A DNA stretch of 64,000 bases, taken from positions 1 through 64,000 of the forward strand of contig JAUIBA010000007.1 of NCBI GenBank assembly GCA_030427635.1, written 5' to 3'. Shown piece by piece: positions 25,769-36,352 of the stretch (positions are counted from its first letter, which is position 1; every line of letters begins with the position of its first letter). This DNA comes from Bacteroidia bacterium (lineage in GTDB: Bacteria; Bacteroidota; Bacteroidia; Chitinophagales; Chitinophagaceae). Below the pieces are notes generated by a model. The model saw nothing but the letters and a program-made list of their open reading frames with translations. It had not been told where the DNA came from and ran no database searches. Both the position numbers and the translations under genes were made by a program.

Positions 25769-27061
25769 TTACTTCTTTTTCATCACGGCTTCTATCTCTT
25801 CGGTAGTGATAGGTATGCCTTTGAAGAGGTCTGTATTGCCGTTTTTGGTAATCCAGATGTTGTTTTCAATACGTATGCCCATCTGCTCTTCTTCTATGTA
25901 TATACCGGGCTCTATGGTAAAGAGCATGCCCTCTTTCACGGCATCGGTATAGGAGCCTACATCATGTACTACCAGCCCCAGGTGGTGCGATACGCCATGA
26001 TAGAAGTACTTGCGGAAGGCAGGATTGTCAGGGTCCTGATTTTTGATGTCGGCTTTGGTGAGCAGGCCTATCTTCAGCAGTTGCTTTTCCATCTCGGCAT
26101 TGATGCTCTTCACATAGTCGGGGAAGAGGATGCCGGGTTTCAGTATGCTCTTGCCATGGTTATGTACGGCTAGGCAGGCATCGTATACTTCCTTCTGTCG
26201 TTTGGTGTATTTACCGTTTACGGGTATGGTGCGGGAGAGGTCGGCATTATAGTTGCCATACTCAGCGCCAAAGTCCATAAGCAGCAGCTCGCCATCCTTA
26301 CACTCCTGGTTGTTCTCCTCATAGTGCAGGGTACGTGCTCTGTCGCCCGATGCTATGATACAGCCATACGCATGACCGGTAGCACGGTTGCGCAGAAACT
26401 CATGTGTTATCTCTGCCTCTATCTCATGCTCCATTACGCCCGGCTGTACAAACTTCAGTACACGGTCAAATGTTTTGGCGGTGATGGCTATGGCCTGCTT
26501 TACTACATCTATCTCTTCTTTGGTCTTGATGGCGCGCAGCTCCCTCATGATGCGAGCGGCACGCTCATAGTTGTGTGCAGGATACTTCTTCCTCAGATCC
26601 TGTACAAAAAGCAGGTCGGTGCGGGGTAATTCTGTATCCAGCCGGTTGTGTTCGTTGGTATTTACATACACATAGTCGGCACTGTTCATCATTACCTGCA
26701 GCATGGCATCCAGGCCATCCAGATACTGTATGTTTTTTATGCCAGATATGGTGGTAGCCTCGTCTTTGCGCAGCTTGTGGCCCATCCATTTTTCCAGCAG
26801 TTCATTGGGGCGCAGCAGTACCAGCACCTCCCGCATATTCTTGTCGGGATTGTCGGGGTACAGCACTACTATGGTCTTTTCCTGTACTATGCCAGAGAGC
26901 CATACTACATCTGCATCCGGCTTATATCCGTATGTGCCGTCACCACCTTTGGAGAAGGTAGGGCTGGCCGGAAAAATAGCTACGGAGTTGGGCTTCATTT
27001 TTTTGATGAAGCGCTGCCGGTTCTGTTCGTACAGTTTTGACGGTATTGGTAAGTATTTCAT
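25769..27061 (-). CDS. pepP: Xaa-Pro aminopeptidase, M24 family
   Basis: A 430-residue dinuclear-metal peptidase releasing the N-terminal residue before proline. The N-terminal creatinase-like domain spans residues 1-170 (FPASPTFSKGGDGTYGYKPDADVVWLSG). The pita-bread catalytic domain carries the expected metal ligands: Asp in LLLMDFGAEYGNYNADLSRT, His in YFYHGVSHHLGLVVHD, Glu in FTIEPGIYIEEEQMGIRIENN. Length and order fit bacterial PepP. It is a single gene with its own terminator; the next gene upstream (rtcB) also has one. Confidence 0.93.
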   Translation of the reverse strand: MKYLPIPSKLYEQNRQRFIKKMKPNSVAIFPASPTFSKGGDGTYGYKPDADVVWLSGIVQEKTIVVLYPDNPDKNMREVLVLLRPNELLEKWMGHKLRKDEATTISGIKNIQYLDGLDAMLQVMMNSADYVYVNTNEHNRLDTELPRTDLLFVQDLRKKYPAHNYERAARIMRELRAIKTKEEIDVVKQAIAITAKTFDRVLKFVQPGVMEHEIEAEITHEFLRNRATGHAYGCIIASGDRARTLHYEENNQECKDGELLLMDFGAEYGNYNADLSRTIPVNGKYTKRQKEVYDACLAVHNHGKSILKPGILFPDYVKSINAEMEKQLLKIGLLTKADIKNQDPDNPAFRKYFYHGVSHHLGLVVHDVGSYTDAVKEGMLFTIEPGIYIEEEQMGIRIENNIWITKNGNTDLFKGIPITTEEIEAVMKKK

Positions 27062-27119
27062 TGCTCTTACTGATTTTTTGCTGACGGTGAAGTTATGAAT
27101 GTATCGCGAGAGGGAAAAA

Positions 27120-27154
27120 GAAAGCGGGCTGCCTTATGCAAATCACCCGCTTTC
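27120..27154 (-). terminator. terminator of the rtcB transcript
   Basis: GAAAGCGGG and CCCGCTTTC form a 9-bp stem; on the minus strand it is followed by TTTTTCCCTC. It lies just after the rtcB stop. Confidence 0.6.
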
Positions 27155-27166
27155 TGCCACTCCGGC

Positions 27167-28567
27167 CTATTCTTTGTTCATACGCACAATGCGCGGATGG
27201 AATACGCCTTCTGTACGCACCAGTGTGGTCTGTGCCTGCATTACCCGTTCTATATCCTTATAGGCTGCGGGATGCTCTTCTATGCTTCCACCCAGGAGGG
27301 TAACGCCTGCACCGGACAGATGTTTTTTCATCTCTGATACGGTGAAGTGATCTCTGGCCCGGCTGCGGCTCATGGCACGCCCGGCGCCATGAGCTGCCGA
27401 TGACAGTGCACGCGGCTCACCGGTACCCGTTACCAGCCAGGCGGGTGTGCTCATACTGCCGGGTATGATACCCGGCTGCCCTGCAGCGGCAGGCGTGGCC
27501 CCCTTGCGGTGTACAATGCCTGTAGTGCCATCGGGCAGGGGTTCCTGCCAGGCAAAGTTGTGATGGTTAGATACCTGCGCTACCGCTCTGAGGCCCGTGG
27601 CCTTCAGCAGGCTGTGGTGTATGCGGTTGTGGCATGCTGTGGCGTAGTCGCCGGCCAGCTGCATACCCAGCCAGTATTCCTGCCCCTCCTGGGTATCCAT
27701 ATCCAGCCATGCCAGCTGGCGCACCTCGCGTGGCAGGCGGCACACATCAGTAGCTATACGTGTGTAATGCTCTGCAATGCCTGCGCCTAGCCCCCTGCTG
27801 CCGGAGTGTGAGAGTATGGCTACATACTGCCGGGGAGGCAGGCCCAGATAGTTGTCTTCTGCCAGGCTAATGACACCGAAGTCCACAAAATGATTGCCGC
27901 TGCCGGAGCTGCCCAGCTGGCGTACCGCCTTGCCATGCAGCCTGCGCAGCAGCTCTGTACTGCGAAAACGGTCATCGTCCAGTATCTCATGCTCATGCCT
28001 GAAAGGGGGCAGGGTATCGGTACCGAAATGGGTATGCTCCCGCAGTATGGTTTTCATCATATAGCTGTGCCTGTGAAAAAAACTCTCTGTCTCATCGGTA
28101 ATAGTGAGCGCCATACGGCAGCCTATATCCACGCCTACAGCGTAGGGTATGACCGCATTGCGGGTAGCCAGGACACCACCTACCGGCAGGCCATAGCCGG
28201 CATGTGCATCGGGCATGAGTGCCCCCTGCACGGCTACGGGCAGGTGCATGGCAGTATCCATCTGCCGGCGGGCAGTAGCCTCTATGCCTTTGCCTCCGTA
28301 CACTGCCAGTGGCGCAGGTGTATCTGTAAGCTCATGCACTGTATAGCCGGTTTCTTTTTCTACCGTATAGAAGGCGCGTGCTATCTTCCCGTTTACAGGG
28401 TCGTCTATGTATTGCTGCGGTGTTTCCTTTATGTGCTGCAGCAGGGTAAGTATTGCATCTTTTGTATGATGCTTGTAGTGCCGGCTTATTACCTCCAGTG
28501 CCAGGCTCCTGGCCCGGTCGTCGGTATATCCGGCTTTACTCAGTTCTTTCAGTTTTATGGTACTCAT
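27167..28567 (-). CDS. rtcB: RtcB RNA-splicing ligase
   Basis: A 466-residue ligase that joins RNA ends bearing 2',3'-cyclic phosphate (or 3'-phosphate) to 5'-OH using GTP and Mn2+, repairing tRNA and rRNA cleaved by toxins or stress. Signature sites are visible: MPDAHAGYGLPVGGVLA, the metal-binding cysteine in AVGVDIGCRM, LGSSGSGNHFVDFG, ILSHSGSRGLG, VSNHHNFAW, and the guanylylated histidine in SSAAHGAGRAMSR. The ATG at 28567 gives the standard N-terminus (MSTIKLKELSKAGYT) and lies 16 bp after an unrecognised gene with which it must be co-transcribed. No RtcA, PrfH or archease gene adjoins it. Confidence 0.94.
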   Translation of the reverse strand: MSTIKLKELSKAGYTDDRARSLALEVISRHYKHHTKDAILTLLQHIKETPQQYIDDPVNGKIARAFYTVEKETGYTVHELTDTPAPLAVYGGKGIEATARRQMDTAMHLPVAVQGALMPDAHAGYGLPVGGVLATRNAVIPYAVGVDIGCRMALTITDETESFFHRHSYMMKTILREHTHFGTDTLPPFRHEHEILDDDRFRSTELLRRLHGKAVRQLGSSGSGNHFVDFGVISLAEDNYLGLPPRQYVAILSHSGSRGLGAGIAEHYTRIATDVCRLPREVRQLAWLDMDTQEGQEYWLGMQLAGDYATACHNRIHHSLLKATGLRAVAQVSNHHNFAWQEPLPDGTTGIVHRKGATPAAAGQPGIIPGSMSTPAWLVTGTGEPRALSSAAHGAGRAMSRSRARDHFTVSEMKKHLSGAGVTLLGGSIEEHPAAYKDIERVMQAQTTLVRTEGVFHPRIVRMNKE

Positions 28568-28583
28568 TTGTAGTTTTTTGTTT

Positions 28584-29327
28584 TTAATAATCTTCATTGC
28601 ATGCTATGAGTGCATGCAGGGGTACATTTTTTGTTGGGTCGTATTCCGGTTGCCTTATCCGGAATTTCCATTTGCCGTATCCTTCCGTTAGTCTTTGCAT
28701 TACCGGCTCCAGCTTATTTTGTGTAAGATGCTGCTCCAGTTTCTGCTCCCGGCTTTCCAGGTCTGCATCCAGCATCTGTACTTCTGTTATCATATGGGGC
28801 CTTATGCGCAGTACGTAGCGCCATGGCTCTGCAAATTCATAAAGGATAGAGGGTACATATTTCCTGCCGCATAGCTCATAATGGAGCACGGTAGTGAATA
28901 GTTCCCGTTCCTTTTCCGTAAGCGGACAGCTGCGGTGTACCCATTCCCAATGCCTGAATGTTTTCAGATATTGTGGCACAGGCTCAGCTACCCATTTACG
29001 GTTGTGACGGTATTTCACCTTTTTTATAAAGCGCCCGTCCCGGTCGTACATCACGGTATTTATTTTTTCCAGCAGCCGGGCATAAAACTCATGCTGCTCT
29101 GACCGCTGCACCTCATCTTTTACCTCAAAGGTGCGTATCCAGCCACGCTGGTAAGGCTCCTCCAATGGTATCATAGGTAGTGCGCCTTTTGCAGCCCATA
29201 TACTCCTGCGCTCATTATGCAGGGCTATCAGCTCCTGCTCCCTGTCCTGCATCAGGGCGCGGCGTCGTTGTCGTGCTGTTCTGAGTCCATACAGGTCTAT
29301 CAGTTCTTCTGTGGCATTGTTTGCCAT
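28584..29327 (-). CDS. unrecognised protein co-transcribed with rtcB
   Basis: A 247-residue, strongly charged soluble protein with many Arg, Glu, Lys and aromatic residues (for example TARQRRRALMQDREQELIALHNERRSIWAAKG and KKVKYRHNRKWVAEP). It appears mostly helical at the N-terminus, with mixed strands (WRYVLRIRPHMITEVQML) later. There is no signal peptide, membrane helix or motif I recognise. Its position 16 bp upstream of rtcB in one transcript suggests a role in RNA repair or its control, for example substrate binding or an archease-like helper; this is inference from context. Confidence 0.72.
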   Translation of the reverse strand: MANNATEELIDLYGLRTARQRRRALMQDREQELIALHNERRSIWAAKGALPMIPLEEPYQRGWIRTFEVKDEVQRSEQHEFYARLLEKINTVMYDRDGRFIKKVKYRHNRKWVAEPVPQYLKTFRHWEWVHRSCPLTEKERELFTTVLHYELCGRKYVPSILYEFAEPWRYVLRIRPHMITEVQMLDADLESREQKLEQHLTQNKLEPVMQRLTEGYGKWKFRIRQPEYDPTKNVPLHALIACNEDY

Positions 29328-29732
29328 AAGAAAGGGTATTAATCATATTGTTCAATTGATTTTACAACAGAAATTCATCCTTGCCATAAGGATATACCCT
29401 TGCCCGTGCGGAATGGCTACGGCTACTGAACAACAGCTACGCCGTGGGCGTGCATGTGCAGTTCAGAAAATACTATCCGGAAAAAGGAAAAGTGATGCCG
29501 GTTCAGGCACGGAATGCAAGGGGCGATATGTGGAGACAGTACAGCAGGGTAAAAGTGTATTTAAGAGAGATACACAATGACTTGTCGGGCGCAAAGGTAG
29601 GAAACGCATTTGTAATAGTAAAACTTATTTTATGTGTCCTGTATGGGCGACAACTATGTACGTATATACCTGCAGGCTGCTCATATATTATACTATTACG
29701 GGGTATTTTCTTATTTTCACGCCCGTTCATTC
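29328..29732. other. intergenic region, no gene seen
   Basis: About 400 bp between the rtcB operon start (minus) and the promoter of the outer-membrane barrel gene (plus). Open frames here lack any recognisable sequence. No clear promoter for the rtcB operon is visible. Confidence 0.4.
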
Positions 29733-29761
29733 TTTGTCAGAGGAAAATTTGCTTAGATTTG
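29733..29761 (+). promoter_or_regulatory. promoter of the outer-membrane barrel gene
   Basis: TTTG at 29733-29736 and TAGATTTG at 29754-29761, spacer 17, a good match to the Bacteroidetes consensus. It gives a 5' leader of about 25 nt before the ATG at 29792. Confidence 0.65.
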
Positions 29762-29791
29762 ATACTTATTTTAAAAACCGTAGCTCAAAGT

Positions 29792-30517
29792 ATGAAGTCA
29801 TTCTTACTCACAGCAGCTGCCTGTATGGCGTTTGCGGCTGGTGTCTCTGCGCAGAATCTGCCCCCGGTATATCGCTGGGAGATAGGCGCAAATGGCGGCT
29901 ATAGTACAATAACCCGGCCGTCGGGACCGCCTGCAGTATATAGCGGCAACAGTACCAGCGTAGTGAAGGACTATTCGCTGCGTGCCAGCTATTATTTCAA
30001 CTGGCACTGGATGCTATCGCTGGATGTAGGAAACCGCCGTTGGGAAAGTTTCGGACAGTGGAAGCTGGACGACCGTTATGGCAGGCCGCTGAAGCCCTAT
30101 GATGTGAAGTTTCTCATAGCTGACCATGCTATTACCACTGCTGCGCAGATGAACTATGTGATACCTTTCTACTCACAGTTCACTACGTTCAACAGGGCCA
30201 ATCTGTACTTTGGTGTGCATGCCGGTCTGGTAAATACTATCAATGACGGCTCGCGCCAGTATGACCGTTACAATACCGGTACTGACTCCAGTACTACTTA
30301 TGTAAAAGGCGTTCACTATAATTCCGGTATGGGTTATACGCTGGGTCTCCAGGCTGGCTTTATCTATTACATAGTACCCCGCTTTGGTGTAACTGCCGAG
30401 GTGGCACTGCGCTATGTGAATGTAAATACGATAGCCGATAACTGGGCTGCACCTATGTCCAACTATCAGTTGATGCACTTCCCGCAGACGATAGGCGTAA
30501 GATACAGGCTATACTAA
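29792..30517 (+). CDS. outer-membrane beta-barrel protein
   Basis: A 241-residue protein with a signal peptide (ending GVSAQ) followed by alternating amphipathic strands ending in aromatic residues (YSLRASYYFNWHWMLSLDVGNRRW, ANLYFGVHAGLVNTI, YTLGLQAGFIYYIVPRFGVTAEVALRYVNV) and a C-terminal IGVRYRLY, the classic last strand recognised by the BAM complex. It resembles the OmpA/porin-like eight-strand barrels common in Bacteroidetes. Longer frames reaching back to 29444 cross the promoter, so 29792 is the start. Precise function unknown. Confidence 0.82.
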   Translation: MKSFLLTAAACMAFAAGVSAQNLPPVYRWEIGANGGYSTITRPSGPPAVYSGNSTSVVKDYSLRASYYFNWHWMLSLDVGNRRWESFGQWKLDDRYGRPLKPYDVKFLIADHAITTAAQMNYVIPFYSQFTTFNRANLYFGVHAGLVNTINDGSRQYDRYNTGTDSSTTYVKGVHYNSGMGYTLGLQAGFIYYIVPRFGVTAEVALRYVNVNTIADNWAAPMSNYQLMHFPQTIGVRYRLY

Positions 30518-30547
30518 CAGCACTTTCATCACACACATATTCTCACA

Positions 30548-30577
30548 TTCCCGGAGTAACACTCCGGGAATTATTTT
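30548..30577. terminator. terminator between barrel gene and convergent acetyltransferase
   Basis: TTCCCGGAGT and ACTCCGGGAA form a perfect 10-bp stem with a three-base loop, followed on the plus strand by TTATTTTTT. It probably serves both converging genes. Confidence 0.75.
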
Positions 30578-31015
30578 TTATAATGCTTTCTGCATATACA
30601 GGTGGGGGATGCCTACCTCGGTAAACTCCTGACCCATAGCGGTGTATCCCAGTGTTTCATAAAAGCCGGTAGCATGCTTACGCGCATGAAGTACCATAGT
30701 GGTATAGCCATGCTCTGCAGCCCATGCTTCTGCGGCAGCTACCAGCTCACGCCCCAGCCCTTTACCCTGCCATGTATCACTTACGGCCATCTGGCGCAGT
30801 TTCAGGGTATCGGGGTTTACCTCGTGCAGTATCAGGCAGCAGGCAACGCTGCCGTTAATGCTGCCGGCCAGTATTACATCAGTATGGTCCTGAGACAGGT
30901 CTTCATTATGTAATGAAAGGCCCAGCGGGCGGCGTAGTATAGCCTCGCGCAGGTCAAATACTTCACGGTATGCAGGCGATGAAGTGGCTACAACCGATAC
31001 GGATAGCTGTGACAT
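30578..31015 (-). CDS. GNAT family N-acetyltransferase
   Basis: A 145-residue acetyltransferase. The acetyl-CoA-binding strand-loop is plain (LRQMAVSDTWQGKGLGRELVAAAEAWA, with the Q/R-x-x-G-x-G/A type loop QGKGLG), and the later HARKHATGFYETLGYTAMGQEF segment is typical of the ElaA-like/PA4534 branch. Substrate unknown. It begins 3 bp after the stop of the upstream VWA gene, so the two are probably co-transcribed. Confidence 0.85.
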   Translation of the reverse strand: MSQLSVSVVATSSPAYREVFDLREAILRRPLGLSLHNEDLSQDHTDVILAGSINGSVACCLILHEVNPDTLKLRQMAVSDTWQGKGLGRELVAAAEAWAAEHGYTTMVLHARKHATGFYETLGYTAMGQEFTEVGIPHLYMQKAL

Positions 31016-31018
31016 ATA

Positions 31019-33178
31019 TTAGTTGAGTATTACCTCTGTCTGCTCGTTTGATTTGATGATAAAGGACACCACTTTTTCTGAGCCGAAGTTTCCACCCGGT
31101 CCTTTATGGTAGTGTGCCTGATATTCGCCCGGCTGTATCTGCAGGTTCTGTGCCACAGGGTCAGCCAGCTTCAGGGTAAAGAAGGAAAGGTATTTATTGC
31201 CCAGACGCTGGTAAAGGGTTACACTGGTCATGCCAGCCTCGCCCGTAAACTTAGCAAAGCCAGGCTGCAGGATGGTGATTACCTTTTCTGAGAAGTCGAG
31301 GTCTATGTTTCGGCGGTCCATAGGGAAGGTATTGATTTCCACATGGTAATTGCCTGGTTCATATTCCAGTCTTTCGGTACAGTTCTGGCGCACTACTGCA
31401 CCCCCTTCTATCTTGTTGCGCTCTATTACTACCGCTTCAAACTCTTTTACAGGGCGCTTGTGGTTACCGGAATATTCAAAGCTGAGGCTGGCTTTTTTCA
31501 CTACCACTACTATCTTGTTCTTCTTATCCTTTTCTATCACCACATCCTTTACTATGAGGCTGCGTGTTTCAGAAAGGGCCATTTTGTACTCGCCCGGCAG
31601 TATGTCTTTACGTGGGTCGGGGTTGCCATCGGCATCTACCGTACGGTAAAAGCGCTTGATGAGCTTATCTGTTTTAGGGTCCAGCAGATATACCTGTGGT
31701 GTTACCGCAAAGTACTTGCCATTGCCGTTAGTGAAATATACTTCTACTGTGGTCTCGTCAGCATCTTCAGTCTCTACTGTATATTCTGCCAGCTTATCGG
31801 CCTCAGGGTCGGGCGTAGTGGTTTTGGCCGGAGGTGTTTTTGCTACGGGTTTTGGCGGTGGTACCGGGTCAAACTTTAATGGCGGCAGGGACGGTATTCT
31901 GTTACGGCTTCTCATGGAAAGGCCATTGTCCAGTACCTGTATGGCAATGATACGCCTAGGTGGTGCCGGTATGAGCCTGGTTATTTTTTCAGGTGCCGGA
32001 AGCTCTGCCTGTATCACCGGGGTGTATGAGAGCTCTCTGGTACGTGCAGGCTGCGGCAGTGCAGCATAAGTCACGTTATATGGCTTCAGGTCGTTACGTG
32101 GTTGTAGTTTTGATATGGCTTCAGGTACCGGACGTTCTTCTATAATCACCGGTGCGGGTATTACCGCCCGTGTGGGGGTAGGCCGGGGCAGGCTGGGTGG
32201 AGGGAGCTTTATGGCTATTATGCTGCCGGGGGCCAGCATACTTACAGCCAGTTTTTCACGGGGTTCGGGTACCTGCTCCTCCTCTCTGAATACCGGCTGC
32301 CAGGGGTAGGGGTTTCTGGGGCGCACCAGAATGGGCGTTGAGGCTGGCTCTTTTGCCATATAGGTGGCTACCGGCAGGCTGCTGATAACTACAGGGGTAT
32401 GTACTGATACTGTTTTTACTGTGTCTATGACCCTTACATCCGGTATTTTCACCCCCATTACGGTAGGTGTTTTTGCGGCTACTTCTTTTACCTGTGTATA
32501 TTCAGTTTTGCTCACATTAATCACAGGCCTGAAAGCCTGTACTATTTTGCTTACTGCTACCGGCAGGTCGGCGCTTTTTGTTACTTCCAGGTAGTCGCCC
32601 ATACAGGTATAAGATGCCTTTACGGTTGCTGAGCTTTCCAGATTTACAATGTAAGGGCGGAAAAACACTTTGCTTTGCGATAGTTTCTGCATTACAGCAC
32701 ATATATCGCCGCCGCAGCTTTCGCCCCCATCGGTAATGAGGATGATGCTGTAGGCATTCCTGCTTACGTCTACCAGGTCATTATCTGCGGCCTGCTCCAG
32801 TGCATAGGCTATTGATGTTACTCCCAGTGGCCTTATGTCAGAGAGGCGGTACTCCATCTGTAGTCTGTTATCTCTGGCAAAAGGAACCTCATTGCGTGTG
32901 TCGCGGCAGTCATTTTCCTGTACTGTAGACTGGTGCCCAAATACACGCAGGGAGAACTCCACATTGGGGTTTACCCGGTACACACTGTCCATGATGCGTA
33001 GAATAAGCTCGTCGGCTACTTTGGTTTTCGGCTTATTGCCATCCCACAGGTAGGTCATACTGCTGGAGCGGTCCAGGAGCAGCAATATTCTGGGCTGTGG
33101 GGCATCCCCTCCGCTCTGCGCAAAACAGGAAAATATGATCCCCGTCAGAAACAGGGATATAAAGAAACGCTTTAACAT
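31019..33178 (-). CDS. exported VWA-domain protein with long proline-rich centre
   Basis: A 719-residue exported protein with a signal peptide (ending CFAQ). Residues about 25-215 are a VWA domain with the complete MIDAS motif DRSSSM and the LITDGGESCGGD strand. Residues about 260-450 are an extended Pro/Ala/Arg/Val-rich segment (LPPPSLPRPTPTRAVIPAPVI) likely to be an unfolded spacer. The last 250 residues are beta-rich repeats (GEYKMALSETRSLIVKDV, PGNYHVEINTF, PGEYQAHYHK) resembling carboxypeptidase-D-like modules. The likely job is cell-envelope protein binding. The start follows a TAGGTTTG promoter box. Confidence 0.78.
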   Translation of the reverse strand: MLKRFFISLFLTGIIFSCFAQSGGDAPQPRILLLLDRSSSMTYLWDGNKPKTKVADELILRIMDSVYRVNPNVEFSLRVFGHQSTVQENDCRDTRNEVPFARDNRLQMEYRLSDIRPLGVTSIAYALEQAADNDLVDVSRNAYSIILITDGGESCGGDICAVMQKLSQSKVFFRPYIVNLESSATVKASYTCMGDYLEVTKSADLPVAVSKIVQAFRPVINVSKTEYTQVKEVAAKTPTVMGVKIPDVRVIDTVKTVSVHTPVVISSLPVATYMAKEPASTPILVRPRNPYPWQPVFREEEQVPEPREKLAVSMLAPGSIIAIKLPPPSLPRPTPTRAVIPAPVIIEERPVPEAISKLQPRNDLKPYNVTYAALPQPARTRELSYTPVIQAELPAPEKITRLIPAPPRRIIAIQVLDNGLSMRSRNRIPSLPPLKFDPVPPPKPVAKTPPAKTTTPDPEADKLAEYTVETEDADETTVEVYFTNGNGKYFAVTPQVYLLDPKTDKLIKRFYRTVDADGNPDPRKDILPGEYKMALSETRSLIVKDVVIEKDKKNKIVVVVKKASLSFEYSGNHKRPVKEFEAVVIERNKIEGGAVVRQNCTERLEYEPGNYHVEINTFPMDRRNIDLDFSEKVITILQPGFAKFTGEAGMTSVTLYQRLGNKYLSFFTLKLADPVAQNLQIQPGEYQAHYHKGPGGNFGSEKVVSFIIKSNEQTEVILN

Positions 33179-33193
33179 GATAACTATTAGCTA

Positions 33194-33201
33194 CAAACCT
33201 A
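33194..33201 (-). promoter_or_regulatory. promoter -7 box TAGGTTTG of the VWA gene
   Basis: Perfect TAnnTTTG on the minus strand ending 15 bp before the start codon at 33178, giving a very short leader. A -33 element is not clear. Confidence 0.45.
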
Positions 33202-33365
33202 CATTATTTGCGGGAAAACGTATCCATTTCCTGTATATGAGAGCCGGGCAGAAAGGGGGATTTTATCGCTGTGGTCAACTGAAAATACCCGCGGGCCCGG
33301 CCCTCTGTGCGCCATGCACAACTTATTCACACAGGCGCATTTCACCCTCTTTAGTACCTTATATA
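33202..33365. other. intergenic region between VWA gene and gyrB promoter
   Basis: Divergent spacer with no gene-like frame. It carries the two promoters at its edges and no other structure that I can support. Confidence 0.4.
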
Positions 33366-33399
33366 TTGTTGCTCAGTACCTATATTAAAACTATCTTTG
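33366..33399 (+). promoter_or_regulatory. promoter of gyrB
   Basis: TATCTTTG at 33392-33399 with TTG at 33369-33371 (spacer 20) or 33366-33368. It predicts a leader of about 100 nt before the ATG at 33502. Supercoiling-sensitive control, common for gyrase, cannot be judged from the sequence. Confidence 0.6.
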
Positions 33400-33444
33400 T
33401 AATACAGGATATTAGTTGATATCCTTATGGTTTCATGCACATAA

Positions 33445-35475
<2,031 letters not shown>

Positions 35476-35508
35476 ATAATTGCTGTGCATATCACAGATA
35501 TTTTTTAC

Positions 35509-35541
35509 AGAGCGGCAGGGGCATCCCGGGCCGCTCTTTTT
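35509..35541 (+). terminator. terminator of gyrB
   Basis: AGAGCGGC and GCCGCTCT enclose an inner GGG/CCC pairing and are followed by TTTTTAT. It ends just before the next ATG. Confidence 0.8.
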
Positions 35542-35546
35542 ATACT

Positions 35547-36266
35547 ATGACAGATATGCTTACAGATAAGGGATATATGGTTGCTGCTGGTATATACAAC
35601 GGGCAGGAACTGGAGGCTATAGGCAGGGTAGTGGAAGGAATGCAGGAAAGCGGGCCTAATTACCTGCGCTCTGGTGCCCTGTTTGCCGTAAGGCAGTTTC
35701 TGAACGAAGTGCCACAGATAGGTCCACTCCTGTTTAACCCGGGACTGCTGCGGCTCATAGAGCGGGAGATAGGGCAGGCGCAGTTTGTTGTCAGGGCTGT
35801 GTATTTCGATAAGCCACCCGGCTCAGACTGGGCCGTACCATGGCATCAGGATATGACTATATCTGTCAGAGAGCGTAAAGAGATAGCCGGGTTTCATGGC
35901 TGGACACGTAAGGAAGGGCAATATTCAGTTTGTCCGCCTGCAGTATATATGGATGCTGTATCCACTATCCGCATTCACCTTGATGACACCGATGAAACCA
36001 ACGGAGCCCTGAGAGTACTGCCAGCCTCGCACAGGAATGGCGTAGTACGCACTACTGAAATGCAGATTGTAGCCGATGATGTGGTAACCGTATGTGTGCC
36101 GCGTGGGGGAGTAATGCTCATGAAGCCACTGATATACCATGCTTCAGACAGAAGCCGGTCGCAGAAGGCACGCAGGGTTATCCATATAGAAGTATCGGCA
36201 ATGGAGTTGCCTCATGGTATGGAATGGTCAGAGCGGCAGCAAATACCGGACATGCCGCCGCTGTAG
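35547..36266 (+). CDS. phytanoyl-CoA dioxygenase (PhyH) family protein
   Basis: A 239-residue Fe(II)/2-oxoglutarate-dependent oxygenase. The iron triad is visible: His and Asp in PWHQDMTI and the distal His in LIYHASDRS; the 2-oxoglutarate arginine lies in QKARRVIHIEV. The middle RIHLDDTDETNGALRVLPASHRNG segment is diagnostic of PhyH-type hydroxylases. The substrate of bacterial members is usually a small metabolite or lipid; here unknown. It begins a few bases after the gyrB terminator, so a dedicated promoter is not evident. Confidence 0.87.
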   Translation: MTDMLTDKGYMVAAGIYNGQELEAIGRVVEGMQESGPNYLRSGALFAVRQFLNEVPQIGPLLFNPGLLRLIEREIGQAQFVVRAVYFDKPPGSDWAVPWHQDMTISVRERKEIAGFHGWTRKEGQYSVCPPAVYMDAVSTIRIHLDDTDETNGALRVLPASHRNGVVRTTEMQIVADDVVTVCVPRGGVMLMKPLIYHASDRSRSQKARRVIHIEVSAMELPHGMEWSERQQIPDMPPL

Positions 36267-36352
36267 CATGCCCGGTATAATGATAGCTACAGTATATAAA
36301 GCTATATCTGCTGTGTAGTGGTTTTCCCACAGGAATGGGCGATATTTGCCAC

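Noticed and set aside
29311-29791. N-terminal extension of the barrel gene and small frames ahead of it
   Set aside because: They run through a consensus promoter at 29733-29761, and a perfect signal peptide starts at 29792.
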